From Blautia sp. (GTDB taxonomy: Bacteria > Bacillota > Clostridia > Lachnospirales > Lachnospiraceae), in NCBI GenBank assembly GCA_029257805.1, contig JARIAR010000003.1, positions 1 through 35,771 on the forward strand: a DNA stretch of 35,771 nt. Reading direction: 5' to 3'. Shown piece by piece: positions 25,780 to 33,775 of this stretch. Positions within the stretch are counted from its first letter, which is position 1. Every line of letters begins with the position of its first letter. Both the position numbers and the translations under genes were made by a program. The notes below the pieces were generated by a model. That model did no database searches. It saw nothing but the letters and a program-made list of their open reading frames with translations, and was not told where the DNA came from.

Positions 25780-26478
25780 ATGCAGGATAACTACAAAAGG
25801 ATTAAGAAGTGGCTACAAGACTATGATATACCACCTATACCAGAGGAAAGTATGGAAGAATTGGTTGGGATAGGTAAAGATTATATGGAAAGTTCAGTGG
25901 TGAATACAAGTTCATTCAGAAATGTTCTAAAAAGTCAGCTACAGTGCCTTACGCCGGCTTTTTGGACTATTCAGATAGTTTTAATGAGTGTGGCTATAGT
26001 AATGGTTTTACTAGGTGTAAGGGAGATTTCAAAAAGTAATATTTATGCTATGTGGGAGATTGAACAATCCAGTAGGTATCCATTAGTAAAAATCGTATCT
26101 TGTCGTATGCTGATTATTGGTTTATTTCATTTGTTTTTTATGACAGGTATCTTAACGGTAATGAGTTATTATTATCAACAATCTATGATTGGTATGATCC
26201 TGTATGGAATGGTTCCATTTAATTTGTCGTGTACATGTTATTTGTTTGTGACCAGCAAAAATGGAGAAGAAAACACTTCTTATTATTTAATTGTGTCTAT
26301 GGTTTGTCTGATCGTTGTGTTTTTCTTTATTTCCAGGCAGCGGTTATTATTCCAGTCTTCTATGCTTTGGGGGTGGTGTATATTTTATTTATTGTCACTT
26401 ATGTCTGTAGGGAAAGCTGTCAAAACATATTTAAAGTATGAAAAAATGATTGGAGAATGGGAATGGAACTTACAATAA
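25780..26478 (+). CDS. Membrane protein paired with the sigma factor (possible anti-sigma), possibly shortened
   Basis: The start is ATG 25780 behind GGAGGAGGT, giving 232 residues; an upstream TTG at 25762 is less likely. The N-terminal 65 residues are soluble and acidic (YDIPPIPEESMEELV). Membrane segments follow at roughly 70-90, 110-135, 140-165, 170-190 and 195-215. A conserved MWEIEQSSRYPL loop lies near residue 93. From memory of related operons, about 25 residues appear absent just before that loop, but this needs alignment. Position directly after the sigma gene and before an ABC transporter suggests a cognate anti-sigma/sensor role; I do not recognise a named domain. Confidence 0.65.
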   Translation: MQDNYKRIKKWLQDYDIPPIPEESMEELVGIGKDYMESSVVNTSSFRNVLKSQLQCLTPAFWTIQIVLMSVAIVMVLLGVREISKSNIYAMWEIEQSSRYPLVKIVSCRMLIIGLFHLFFMTGILTVMSYYYQQSMIGMILYGMVPFNLSCTCYLFVTSKNGEENTSYYLIVSMVCLIVVFFFISRQRLLFQSSMLWGWCIFYLLSLMSVGKAVKTYLKYEKMIGEWEWNLQ

Positions 26479-27337
26479 AAGATGTTTCGAAGGAATATAG
26501 AAATAAAGAAGCGGTTTGCCATTTTCATGCTACATTAACAAATGGTGTTTATGGATTGGTAGGGGCGAATGGTGCTGGTAAAACAACGCTTATGCGTATG
26601 ATCTGTGGCATACAGGCAGAAACAAAAGGATTAATTTTATTAAATGGAAAAAACATTCATGACCTGGGTGAGAAATATCGTAATATTCTGGGATATTTAC
26701 CTCAACAGTTTGGATATTACCCTGGTTTTACAGCTTATAAATTTTTAATGTATATTGCAGCAATTAAAGGGTTACCACATAAAAAAGCGCATAACAGGTC
26801 ACTGGAATTGTTGGCACAAGTAGATTTGCTGAATAAAAAAATGAAAAGGTCAAAAATTTGTCCGGGGGTATGAAGCAGAGATTAGGTATTGCACAAGCCC
26901 TCTTAAATGCCCCGAAGATTTTGATTTTAGATGAACCTACAGCAGGACTTGATCCGAAAGAAAGGGTTCATTTTAGAAATTTGATCAGTACACTTGCAGA
27001 GGATAAAATTGTAATTCTTTCTACTCATATTATATCTGATGTAGAGTACATTGCGAAAGAAATTCTTATTATGAAAGAAGGACAATTGATTCATAGAGGA
27101 GCACCGGAAGAAATTTTACAGTCAATTCAAAACTGTGTTTGGGAGTGTGAGATTTTAAAAGAGGAATCTGAAAAGCTGGAAAAAAACTATACGGTAGCCA
27201 ATATTAAACATAATCATGGGAAAAATCATCTGCGTATTATATCAAAAACTTCCCCATGTGAAACTGCAAGGAATGTAGAACCAACTTTGGAAGATTTGTA
27301 TTTGTATTATTTTACAGAGGAGTCTTGTCATGAGTGA
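26463..27337 (+). pseudogene. ABC transporter ATP-binding protein split by a frameshift
   Basis: The start is ATG 26463, seven bases after GGAG. The first frame has Walker A GLVGANGAGKTTLMRMICG and the Q-loop YLPQQFGYYPGF, then ends prematurely at 26873. The second frame resumes with the signature LSGGMKQRLGIAQALL, Walker B ILILDEPTAGLDP and the H-loop LSTHIISD, to 27337. Joining them needs one extra base near 26843-26848, where a run of A (ATGAAAAGG) would naturally read MKKVKNLSGG. Seven consecutive A at 26835-26841 are a second possible site. It may be a true pseudogene, an assembly error, or transcriptional slippage. With the next gene it would form a drug or peptide exporter. Confidence 0.8.
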
Positions 27338-27840
27338 TATGATAAAAGCAGAACGAGAAAAGATTTTTTTACGGAAGTCAATGAAGATACTCCTTATTAT
27401 GGGGATGTTTATCGTGGTTGGAAATTTTTTTCTGTTTCACTTCAAATATAACGAGGTTTTCTATAATTACAGCACAGGTAAAATGGAAGTAGAAAATGGT
27501 TTTGCTTCTGTTGAACATAGAAAGGAAACAGGCGCAGAGTTTCAAGGAGAATTGACTTCAGAAACACTTTAAAAATACAGGAAAAGATTAATGCGGTGAA
27601 AGAGGAGACCAGTGATAAAGATGAAAACTCAGCGTTTTCAGCTGTTCATGTTGCTGCATTGATTTGTTCCTTTTTTGTTTGTTTTTTGCCGGTGCTGTTT
27701 GATTTTACAGATCGCTTGCCATTTTTACAAAAAATGCAAGAATTATGTCCAATTTTTATGTTTCATACAAACGGTATATTTGCTACTGCGAAAACATATG
27801 CCAGGTTTTCCCAGCCAGTTGTGATGTGTATCTTTAATTT
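27330..27840 (+). pseudogene. ABC-2-type permease, frameshifted and cut off by the mobile island
   Basis: The gene overlaps the ATPase stop by 8 bases. The first frame (MSDMIKAEREKIFLRKSMKI, one membrane segment) stops at 27572 after ELTSETL. The same protein appears to continue in another frame from about 27570 (KIQEKINAVKEET), with a further membrane segment (VAALICSFFVCFLPVLFDFT). One missing T near 27568 would restore the frame. Similarity to a permease fades after TYARFSQPVV at about 27830, leaving only about 170 of the 400 or so residues expected. The 3' part does not reappear on the right side of the island within the window. Endpoint is approximate. Confidence 0.65.
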
Positions 27841-27863
27841 GGGTTTATCCAACAATCCATCTC

Positions 27864-27958
27864 AAAACCCTGTATTTGCAAGGGTTTTCGCTGTTTACAA
27901 CTGCACATTTTATGTATTTTCCCTTGTTTTTGCCCTTACGAGCCGAAACAAGGGAAAA
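27864..27958 (+). repeat. Left end structures of the island
   Basis: AAAACCCT (27864-27871) and AGGGTTTT (27881-27888) form a palindrome. Then at 27917-27958 TTTTCCCTTGTTT and AAACAAGGGAAAA form a second inverted repeat around TTGCCCTTACGAGCC, ending 4 bases before the integrase stop codon. Both have counterparts at 33530-33554 and 33443-33479. Confidence 0.6.
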
Positions 27959-27961
27959 TTT

Positions 27962-29259
27962 TTATTCTCCGCCAACTACTTTATCCAGCAATCTTGCGGA
28001 GCTGCGCTTCGCTTCCCTTGTAGCGTGAGCGTAGACATTCATGGTGGTACTGACATTGCTGTGTCCCAGAAGCTCCTGCACATCTTTGGGGGCTGCGCCG
28101 TTTGCCAGCAGGTTACTGGTGAAGGTGTGTCGGAGCATATGAAAGTGGAAGTTCTCAAGTCCCTCCACCTGCTTGTTTGCTCTGCGGCACACCATCCCAA
28201 CCGTGCTGGGGCCTCATAAGCCCCGTCAGGCCGCAGGCACACAAAGGAGATTTCCTTGTAGTCTTCCGGCACTTCTTCGGTTTGGGGAAGGCTGTACGCC
28301 TCGTAGTAAGTACGGTCTTTCTCGGTCACTTCTTTGTAGTAGTTCAGCTGGTAAAGCGGGTCATAGCGCAGACGGTTTTTGAGCTGCTCAGACTTGGCTT
28401 TCTTCAGGATCGACGCCAGCGTGTCACAGAAGTCCACTGTGCGGATTTTCTTCCGCTTGGTGGGGCCAATCTCCGTGGTGTGCCTTGCAGCATTGTAGCG
28501 CATACTGCGTCTCACCGTGAGATACTGTTCTTCCAGATTGATGTCCTGCCAGCTGAGGGCGCAGACTTCACCGATCCGAAGTCCGGTGTAGTAGGCAATC
28601 TGGATGGGAAGCAATGCTGGGTTCTCCTTGCCTTTCAGGAAGTCCTGGAGTTTGCAGAACACCTCATAGCTGAGGGTCGGTGCAGTGCCGGTATCCCCAT
28701 CCTCGCCGGAGAACAGATCGTATTCTTCCTTGTTGCCACGCCAGAGCACATACTGCATAGGGTTGAAGGACAGCAGCCTTTTCGGAAAGACCGCAAACCG
28801 GAACGCTCCGTTCAGGACTGCCGAGAAGAATCTCGTGTAGCCCTTTCCGTGGGGCTTTGCCGTTGTGCCGTCAGGGTTGACGCCGCCGAAGGTCAGATAG
28901 TCCATATACGCCTGCAAATGATCTGCGGTGACGGTTTTCAGCTTGCGCTGTGCAATCGGATGCTTTTTGATGCGATTGACCGTCCCCTGGTAGTTCATCA
29001 CGGTGTTGTTGCTCAGATTGCCGGGTTTCAGTTCTTCCTCCACCCACAGATCTAGCAGCATTCCCACCGTGGTGTTTTCAGATTTGGCTACGAATTTCTT
29101 TTCCTCGTAGTCCTCCATTGCCTTGCGCAGTAGACCCTCCGTTTCGGATTTGCTTTCTGTTCCCGTAAACTCACGCTGTACCTGCTTGCCGCTTTCGTCT
29201 TCTACATAGAAGCGGTAGTACCACTTTTTGCCTTTTTTTCTTACAGAACCTTTTGCCAT
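27962..29259 (-). pseudogene. int: Tyrosine integrase (Tn916/Tn1549-like), frameshifted
   Basis: The start is ATG 29259 after AAAGGAGAT. The N-terminus MAKGSVRKKGKKWYYRF is the arm-binding domain, followed by a SAM-like core-binding domain (about 65-180). The catalytic domain has the first Arg in YYTGLRIGEVCALSW. Near 28204-28216 the frame breaks: the upstream frame reads GAYEAPARLGW, while the other frame reads TVGMVCRRANKQ and continues with HMLRHTFTS (catalytic HxxR), ELLGHSNVSTTMNVYAH (Tyr nucleophile) and a stop at 27962. One added base in the CCCCAGC region would restore a normal protein of about 430 residues. As it stands it lacks the C-terminal catalytic residues. Confidence 0.9.
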
Positions 29260-29279
29260 AGATAAAATCTCCTTTCTTA

Positions 29280-29380
29280 TCCGTGGCAATCGGGCCTGTG
29301 ACATATGATGTGTGCAAAGTTAAAATGTCACCGTGCCAGCTGCTTTACAGTCGGCATTTTTGTTGTCAAGGTGCCACGGA
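29280..29380. repeat. Nine-base inverted repeat between integrase and the next fragment
   Basis: TCCGTGGCA (29280-29288) and TGCCACGGA (29372-29380) are perfect inverted repeats 83 bases apart. They flank the region where an excisionase gene might be expected; none is seen. Confidence 0.35.
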
Positions 29381-29845
29381 ACCATTCTTTTCGGAGAGCT
29401 TTGCTTCAGCCTCCGCCACAATCCCGAACAGGTCGCTCATTGATACATTGGTGCGGCCTTCATCGTAGATATGTAAAATTCCATCCAGAAAGCGTTTCAT
29501 ATCCTCAATCGGCATTTCCATTTCGCTCTGGTAGACCCGTTCCTTAATGGCACCAGATTCTATGGCATATCTTCTGAGGGACTGTTTCAACCCTTCATCC
29601 TCTGCCACCCGGTCAAGCTCTGCTATAGCATCTGCCCAGTAGAAGCAGAGCACTGAGTATAGGTCGATCATCTTACCGAGGAAAGTCGTGAGCAGCTGCT
29701 GATGCGGCTCAGTCTTTACGGTAGAAGATAGGGTTTCCAGATATTTTTGAATGTGTTTGTCGATGTCCATCTGGCAAAGTGTCTTGCTGTCGTATTCCTT
29801 ATCATCGGAAAGACCGGTCAGCCATTCGGGGGTGGTCAGCAGGAA
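29366..29845 (-). pseudogene. C-terminal fragment of an unidentified mobile-element protein
   Basis: The minus-strand frame is protein-like from about 29845 down to its stop at 29366, roughly 160 residues (FLLTTPEWLTGLSDDKEY, then LGKMIDLYSVLCFYWADAIAEL, ending EAKLSEKNGSVAP). It is mostly alpha-helical and acidic. Upstream of about 29845 the same frame is only the antisense of the relaxase fragment, so the original N-terminus has been lost in a rearrangement. I do not recognise the family. It lies in the same orientation as the integrase. Confidence 0.5.
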
Positions 29846-31068
29846 TTCAAGCGAAGCGGAGCCAAGGGAAAGTGCATTGAAGCACGGGAATTGATTATCG
29901 CTTTGCCGGAGGTTTACACCGAGTTTAATTCCGATACAGTTCTGAAAGATTTTACCGAAGCCTTTCACAGTCGGTATGGCATTGAGTGCGTTTCCGCTCT
30001 GCACCACAACAAACGCAAAACCAACTACCACATTCACCTGATCTTCAGTGAGCGCACTCTGCTTCCGGACCCGGAAGTGAAGATCGCCACCAGAAGCGTA
30101 TTCTTTGACGAAACCGGAAAGAGAGTCCGCACCAAGAAAGAGGTCACCGGTGAAGACGGAAAGCTCCGGGCAGGCTGTACGGTATTCAAGAAGGGAGAGA
30201 TTTACGAAAGCCATATGTTTTCCATCAAGGATGACCGCTACAAGAGTGAGCCATTCTTGCAGGAAGCCAAGGAAATCTACACCGATCTGATCAACAGCCG
30301 TCTGTCAGACCCCACCCAACACCTCAAGGTGTTCGACCCCAACGGCGTCTATCTTCCCACCAAGAAAATCGGAAAAAACAATCCCAAGGAAGCCGAAATC
30401 AAAGCCAACAATGCGGCATGGCAGATGTGGCGCTGGTCACTGGCATCTCCGAGGAGAAAATCATCGAGATCAAAGAAACGGAGATCTTGGACACCGTGAA
30501 AACCTCCATTGAGAAATGGGGCTGGCTGCCCGATCTGTTCCGCAGCATTGTGGGCAAGGCAAAGGACTTCCTGCAATCGCTGATCCGTGAGCAGGCCATG
30601 CCGCCCAAGCCTACACTGGATATTGATATGACCGAGTTCTGCACCATGCGGAATCTGATGATCCGGGTGCAGAACAAAGCCAAGGGAATCAAACACTTGC
30701 AGGACAAGGTACTGCCGGAACTGAAACAGCAGCTGGCAGATACCAAGGGAATGTTCAAGGGAAAGGAAAGAAAAGCACTTACTACTAAAATCGAAGAAAC
30801 AGAACAATCACTCAAACAGCAGTTAGAGGAGTTCCTGGAGATTCTGAAAGCAGAAGGCTACCCCGATGTGCAGGCATTTATGAGAACCTTCCGTCAGATG
30901 GAAGCCGTTGTGGAGCAGTATCACCACGATCTGGCCCAGTGGGAGCGCCAGACCGGCAAGACCGGCAGCCCTCCTGAAAAGGAAAGTGTCAGAGAAAAAC
31001 TCCGGCAGCTTCAGCAGCAGGGCAAACAAAAACACGCTCGGAAAAAGTCCTTTGACCAAGAGCGGTAA
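29845..31068 (+). pseudogene. MobA/MobL relaxase, N-terminally truncated and frameshifted
   Basis: The frame becomes relaxase-like at KCIEARELIIALPEVYTE (about 29870). It carries the metal-binding motif NYHIHLIFSER of MobQ-type relaxases and continues to NNAAWQMW near 30424. It then breaks. The second frame, from about 30418, continues DVALVTGISEEKIIEI and a long coiled-coil tail (LPELKQQLADTKGM ... LRQLQQQGKQKHARKK) to 31068. The N-terminal part with the catalytic tyrosine is missing. The 5' portion of the open frame is antisense to another gene fragment. It cannot be an active relaxase. Confidence 0.8.
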
Positions 31069-31074
31069 CTTAGA

Positions 31075-31112
31075 CAAAAAACCGCCGTGTACGGTACAAA
31101 ACCATACACGAC
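31075..31112 (-). terminator. Terminator of the GntR-ABC cassette
   Basis: On the minus strand, CCGTCGTGTATGGT pairs with ACCGTACACGGCGG in a 14-bp stem with G-U pairs around TTTGT, then TTTTTT. It lies about 20 bases after the permease stop. Confidence 0.8.
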
Positions 31113-31133
31113 GGATTACATAGAATTGCTGTC

Positions 31134-31727
31134 TTAACGATGCTTAATCTGAAAAGAAACCAGAATAGAGAACACATTGAGCACCAGAACGGACAGGACC
31201 GATATTGCCGGAAGTAGGGAAATCATTTTCTCCGGAATAGAAGGAATCAAATCCATCATAACAGAACCTACTGCAGCAGAAATTCCAAAGAAAACAATAA
31301 AAACTATTCTGCCTTTCTGTGTGCCAAACTTAAAGGTTATAGGCATATTGATAGCAATGAGCAAAAGGCCACTCACAATTGCAAACATAACCACATAAAG
31401 ACTTTCTCCTAAAGTTTTGTGCTGACTTACCGAAAGGATCATATTTACGGCCACAAACAGTACGGCAGTACCAGTCATGCAAAGATAACCGAGCACATAC
31501 TTACTGAGTATAATATTTTTTCTCGAATAGGGCATCATTACGGCCAGGTCATCCCATTTTGACTGTTCGTCATAAGCCATTGCGGTCATAGGCAGCACTG
31601 CCCCTATCAAAATTGCAATGGATGCCATGGGAGCACCACCTGTGATGGCCATAACCGGAATCAAAATCAGAAATAATTTCATTTGTTTTGTTAGAACCAG
31701 AAAGTCCTTGAGCAGTAATCCGTTCAT
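31134..31727 (-). CDS. ABC-2-type transporter permease
   Basis: The protein is 197 residues with five or six membrane helices. It begins MNGLLLKDFLVLTKQMKLF, typical of small ABC-2 permeases paired with YtrB-type ATPases. A cytoplasmic loop near 50-75 (AMAYDEQSKWDDLAVMMPYS) is a common feature of this group. The ATG directly abuts the ATPase stop (31728), so the genes are translationally coupled. The substrate is unknown; similar GntR-ABC sets often respond to cell-envelope antibiotics or peptides. It has no sign of damage, unlike the surrounding island genes. Confidence 0.85.
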   Translation of the reverse strand: MNGLLLKDFLVLTKQMKLFLILIPVMAITGGAPMASIAILIGAVLPMTAMAYDEQSKWDDLAVMMPYSRKNIILSKYVLGYLCMTGTAVLFVAVNMILSVSQHKTLGESLYVVMFAIVSGLLLIAINMPITFKFGTQKGRIVFIVFFGISAAVGSVMMDLIPSIPEKMISLLPAISVLSVLVLNVFSILVSFQIKHR

Positions 31728-32573
31728 TTAACCATCCTCCTTTGCAAGAAACAGGATAATATCCTCCAGAGTGATTCGCTCCTGCTGAAATACGCTGCTT
31801 ACTCGATCCTTGAGAATCAGAGCATCATATCCATAGACGACCTTTTTCTTTCGGATGACTGCATCTTCTGGAAGATTCTGAATTTCATCACCAGGAAGCT
31901 TTACAATGGCATAGTTGTCCAGAAGAACGTCCTTTTCTTCACAAAGTACCAATTTACCTTTGTGGAGAAAAGTAATGTAATCGCAGATTTTTTCAAGATC
32001 ACTGATTATATGGGAAGACAGCAGAATGGAGTGGTTTTCATCCCGTGTAAAATCATTAAAAACATCCAGAATCTCATCCCGCACCATTGGATCAAGGCCG
32101 CTGGTAGCTTCGTCCAGAATCAGCAGCTTTGGATGATGGGATAATGCCACAGCAATGGCCAGCTTCATTTTCATTCCACGAGAATATTCCTTGATCTGCT
32201 TTTCTTCAGGAAGGTGAAACCTTTGGAGATAGCTTTCATAAACAGCCTGATCCCATTTTGAATAAGTTGCTTTCATGATCTTATTCAAATCTTTGGCATT
32301 CAAAACTTCGGGGAAATATGCCTCATCCAGGGCAATTCCAATGTCCTGCTTCATTTGGATGAATTCTTTGCCACTGTTTGATTTTCCAAACACCGATATG
32401 CTGCCGCTGTCAGGCTGAATTGCATCCATAATCAGCTTGATTGTGGTACTTTTACCAGCTCCATTTTCACCGACAAGTCCCATAATGGTACCTGTTGGCA
32501 GCGTAAAGCTAACATTATCCAGTGTGAAATCGGGATAAGCTTTCGTCACTCCGTTTACTTCAATTGCGTTCAT
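31728..32573 (-). CDS. ABC transporter ATP-binding protein (YtrB-like)
   Basis: The protein is 281 residues. Motifs in order: Walker A GLVGENGAGKSTTIKLIMD, signature EYSRGMKMKLAIAVALS (SRGM in place of the more usual SGGQ), Walker B KLLILDEATSGLDP and H-loop LLSSHIISDLEK. A C-terminal extension of about 70 residues is present. It powers the adjacent permease. The gene starts one base before the GntR stop region, so regulator, ATPase and permease form one tightly packed operon. Confidence 0.93.
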   Translation of the reverse strand: MNAIEVNGVTKAYPDFTLDNVSFTLPTGTIMGLVGENGAGKSTTIKLIMDAIQPDSGSISVFGKSNSGKEFIQMKQDIGIALDEAYFPEVLNAKDLNKIMKATYSKWDQAVYESYLQRFHLPEEKQIKEYSRGMKMKLAIAVALSHHPKLLILDEATSGLDPMVRDEILDVFNDFTRDENHSILLSSHIISDLEKICDYITFLHKGKLVLCEEKDVLLDNYAIVKLPGDEIQNLPEDAVIRKKKVVYGYDALILKDRVSSVFQQERITLEDIILFLAKEDG

Positions 32574-32574
32574 A

Positions 32575-32949
32575 CTACTTCTCCTCTGAGATGAGTTTTA
32601 CCATTTCAATAATGTCATTGGTATTCAGATTGCATCCTGCCGCCAGCTGACAAATTGTTCTGATATGATCTTCAATTTCTCTTAAATTTGCTTCCCGGAT
32701 GATTTCTGTGTTTTTTTCAGCCACATAGGAACCTTTTCCGGCTACAGAATAGGTATAACCGTCTTTTTCAAGTTCATCATAGGCCCGTTTTGTGGTGATT
32801 ACGCTGATTCGCAAATCTTTTGCAAGGCTGCGAATAGAAGGAAGCAAGTCTCCTTGCTTTAGCTTTCCGGAAACGATCAGCGTTTTGATCTGAACATAGA
32901 TTTGCTCATAAATAGGCTGATTGTTTGCATTGCTTATAATAATATCCAT
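32575..32949 (-). CDS. GntR-family regulator (YtrA-like)
   Basis: The start is ATG 32949 behind GGAGA, giving 124 residues, the short size of the YtrA subgroup. It opens MDIIISNANNQPIYEQIYVQ. The winged helix-turn-helix is complete (GDLLPSIRSLAKDLRISVIT, then TKRAYDELEKDGYTY). A short helical C-terminal dimerisation tail follows (DHIRTICQLAAGCNL). YtrA-type regulators repress their own ABC operon until a signal such as envelope stress releases them. The operator is clearly visible just upstream. Confidence 0.93.
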   Translation of the reverse strand: MDIIISNANNQPIYEQIYVQIKTLIVSGKLKQGDLLPSIRSLAKDLRISVITTKRAYDELEKDGYTYSVAGKGSYVAEKNTEIIREANLREIEDHIRTICQLAAGCNLNTNDIIEMVKLISEEK

Positions 32950-32963
32950 TGTCCATCTCCTAA

Positions 32964-33020
32964 GTATATACTGTTCATATGGAGCATATACAGTATATAC
33001 TCCATATGAACAGTTGTCAA
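32964..33020 (-). promoter_or_regulatory. Promoter and operator of the GntR-ABC cassette
   Basis: On the minus strand, TTGACA (33020-33015) and TATACT (32997-32992) are spaced by 17 bases. Perfect inverted repeats cover them: CTGTTCATATGGAG (32971-32984) with CTCCATATGAACAG (33000-33013), and the nested GTATATACTGT (32964-32974) with ACAGTATATAC (32990-33000). GntR binding here would block RNA polymerase, indicating negative autoregulation. Confidence 0.85.
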
Positions 33021-33042
33021 GTAGCGATTCCATTCAAAATGA

Positions 33043-33070
33043 AGGCGGCAGAGATTTAATCCCTGCCGCC
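33043..33070 (-). terminator. Hairpin after tnpV
   Basis: GGCGGCAG and CTGCCGCC form an 8-bp stem (longer with AAGG/CCTT) around a 10-base loop. The minus-strand side is followed by TTCATTTT, a weak U-tract. Confidence 0.55.
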
Positions 33071-33075
33071 TTAAC

Positions 33076-33356
33076 TTATGCGTAAATGATTTCTTCGTTC
33101 ACGATTTCCTTGGCACACGCCCGGATGTTATTCATTCTGCCGACCCACTCCATAGCGTTTTCAGCCTTGAGCTGTTCGGTGATCCCCTGGGCCTGCTTCA
33201 TCTGCTCCACCAGGACTTCCATTCGCTCCTGTGCCGCTGCCCCCAAAGCCCAATCGGCTTACTTTCACTCTCCGGCAGGGTCAGGCAGGGGAAATAATAG
33301 TCTCCCTTCAGCTCGTACCACAGGCCGTTGCTCTCGTCGTATTTGTACTTGTCCAT
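33076..33356 (-). pseudogene. tnpV: tnpV-like transposon protein with an internal deletion
   Basis: The start is ATG 33356 after GGAGG. The N-terminus MDKYKYDESNGLWYELKGDY and the segment CLTLPESESKPIGLWG match TnpV proteins of Tn4451/Tn5397-type elements. The frame then breaks near 33235-33245. The other frame supplies the normal C-terminus: AAAQERMEVLVEQMKQAQ, then MEWVGRMNNIRACAKEI and EEIIYA, stop at 33076. Roughly 35-40 codons are missing in between. It is GC-rich like the integrase and relaxase fragments, supporting a shared origin. Confidence 0.75.
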
Positions 33357-33442
33357 TCTAAAATCCTCCAGTATAATATATTCACACATATGCCACAGGC
33401 TACCGATTGCCACACTCTGTTATAACTTTTTATGGGATTTTC

Positions 33443-33554
33443 TTTCCCTTGCATTTGCCCTTATAAGCCTTCAAGGGAAGCATAAACAGGGGTGAAACCG
33501 TATAAAGGGAAAAGGTGAGCTGTTTGCGAAAAACCCTTTGTTATCAACGGTTTT
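33443..33554 (+). repeat. Right end structures of the island
   Basis: TTTCCCTTG ... CAAGGGAA at 33443-33479 surrounds TTTGCCCTTATAAGCC, closely like the left copy. A palindrome at 33530-33554 (AAAACCCTTTG ... CAACGGTTTT) matches the left palindrome at 20 of 25 positions. The order here is inverted repeat then palindrome, the mirror of the left side, as expected for two element ends. Confidence 0.55.
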
Positions 33555-33775
33555 GGAGGATTTTATTAAAGCCCTGCGGCATCTAATAATCGTAGATAAA
33601 ATCGGGTAGTTCAAATTTCAATTTGTTTTTCTTTTTTTTCTTTATGATTAAATATACAGCCCAAAGGCACCAGGTAACGGGGTGAACTGACGATAGAAAA
33701 TAGATTTTTATTCTTGTATTATTCAAATAGGCGAACTACAATATAGCTATTGGATATACAGGGAAAAATCGCAGG
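33555..33775. other. Non-coding space before the two-component system
   Basis: AT-rich with a pyrimidine run (TTTTTCTTTTTTTTC) near 33620-33645. I see no gene and no confident promoter. The missing 3' half of the left-flank permease is not here. This is the part of the 33357-33775 gene-free stretch that lies beyond the right end repeats. Confidence 0.5.

Larger units (their letters stand above)
27864..33554. mobile_element. Degraded integrative/mobilizable island
   Basis: About 5.7 kb lies between two related 25-base palindromes. It contains a tyrosine integrase pseudogene next to the left end, two mobilization-type gene fragments fused head to head, an intact GntR-ABC cassette, and a tnpV pseudogene near the right end. 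The integrase/mobilization segments and the tnpV segment are visibly more GC-rich than the flanks, indicating transfer. It sits downstream of a permease gene that is truncated at its left border. The limits are inferred from the paired end structures, not from a defined target duplication. Confidence 0.6.

Noticed and set aside
28177..29055. 292-residue plus-strand frame over the integrase
   Set aside because: Antisense open frame favoured by high GC; the minus strand carries clear integrase motifs.
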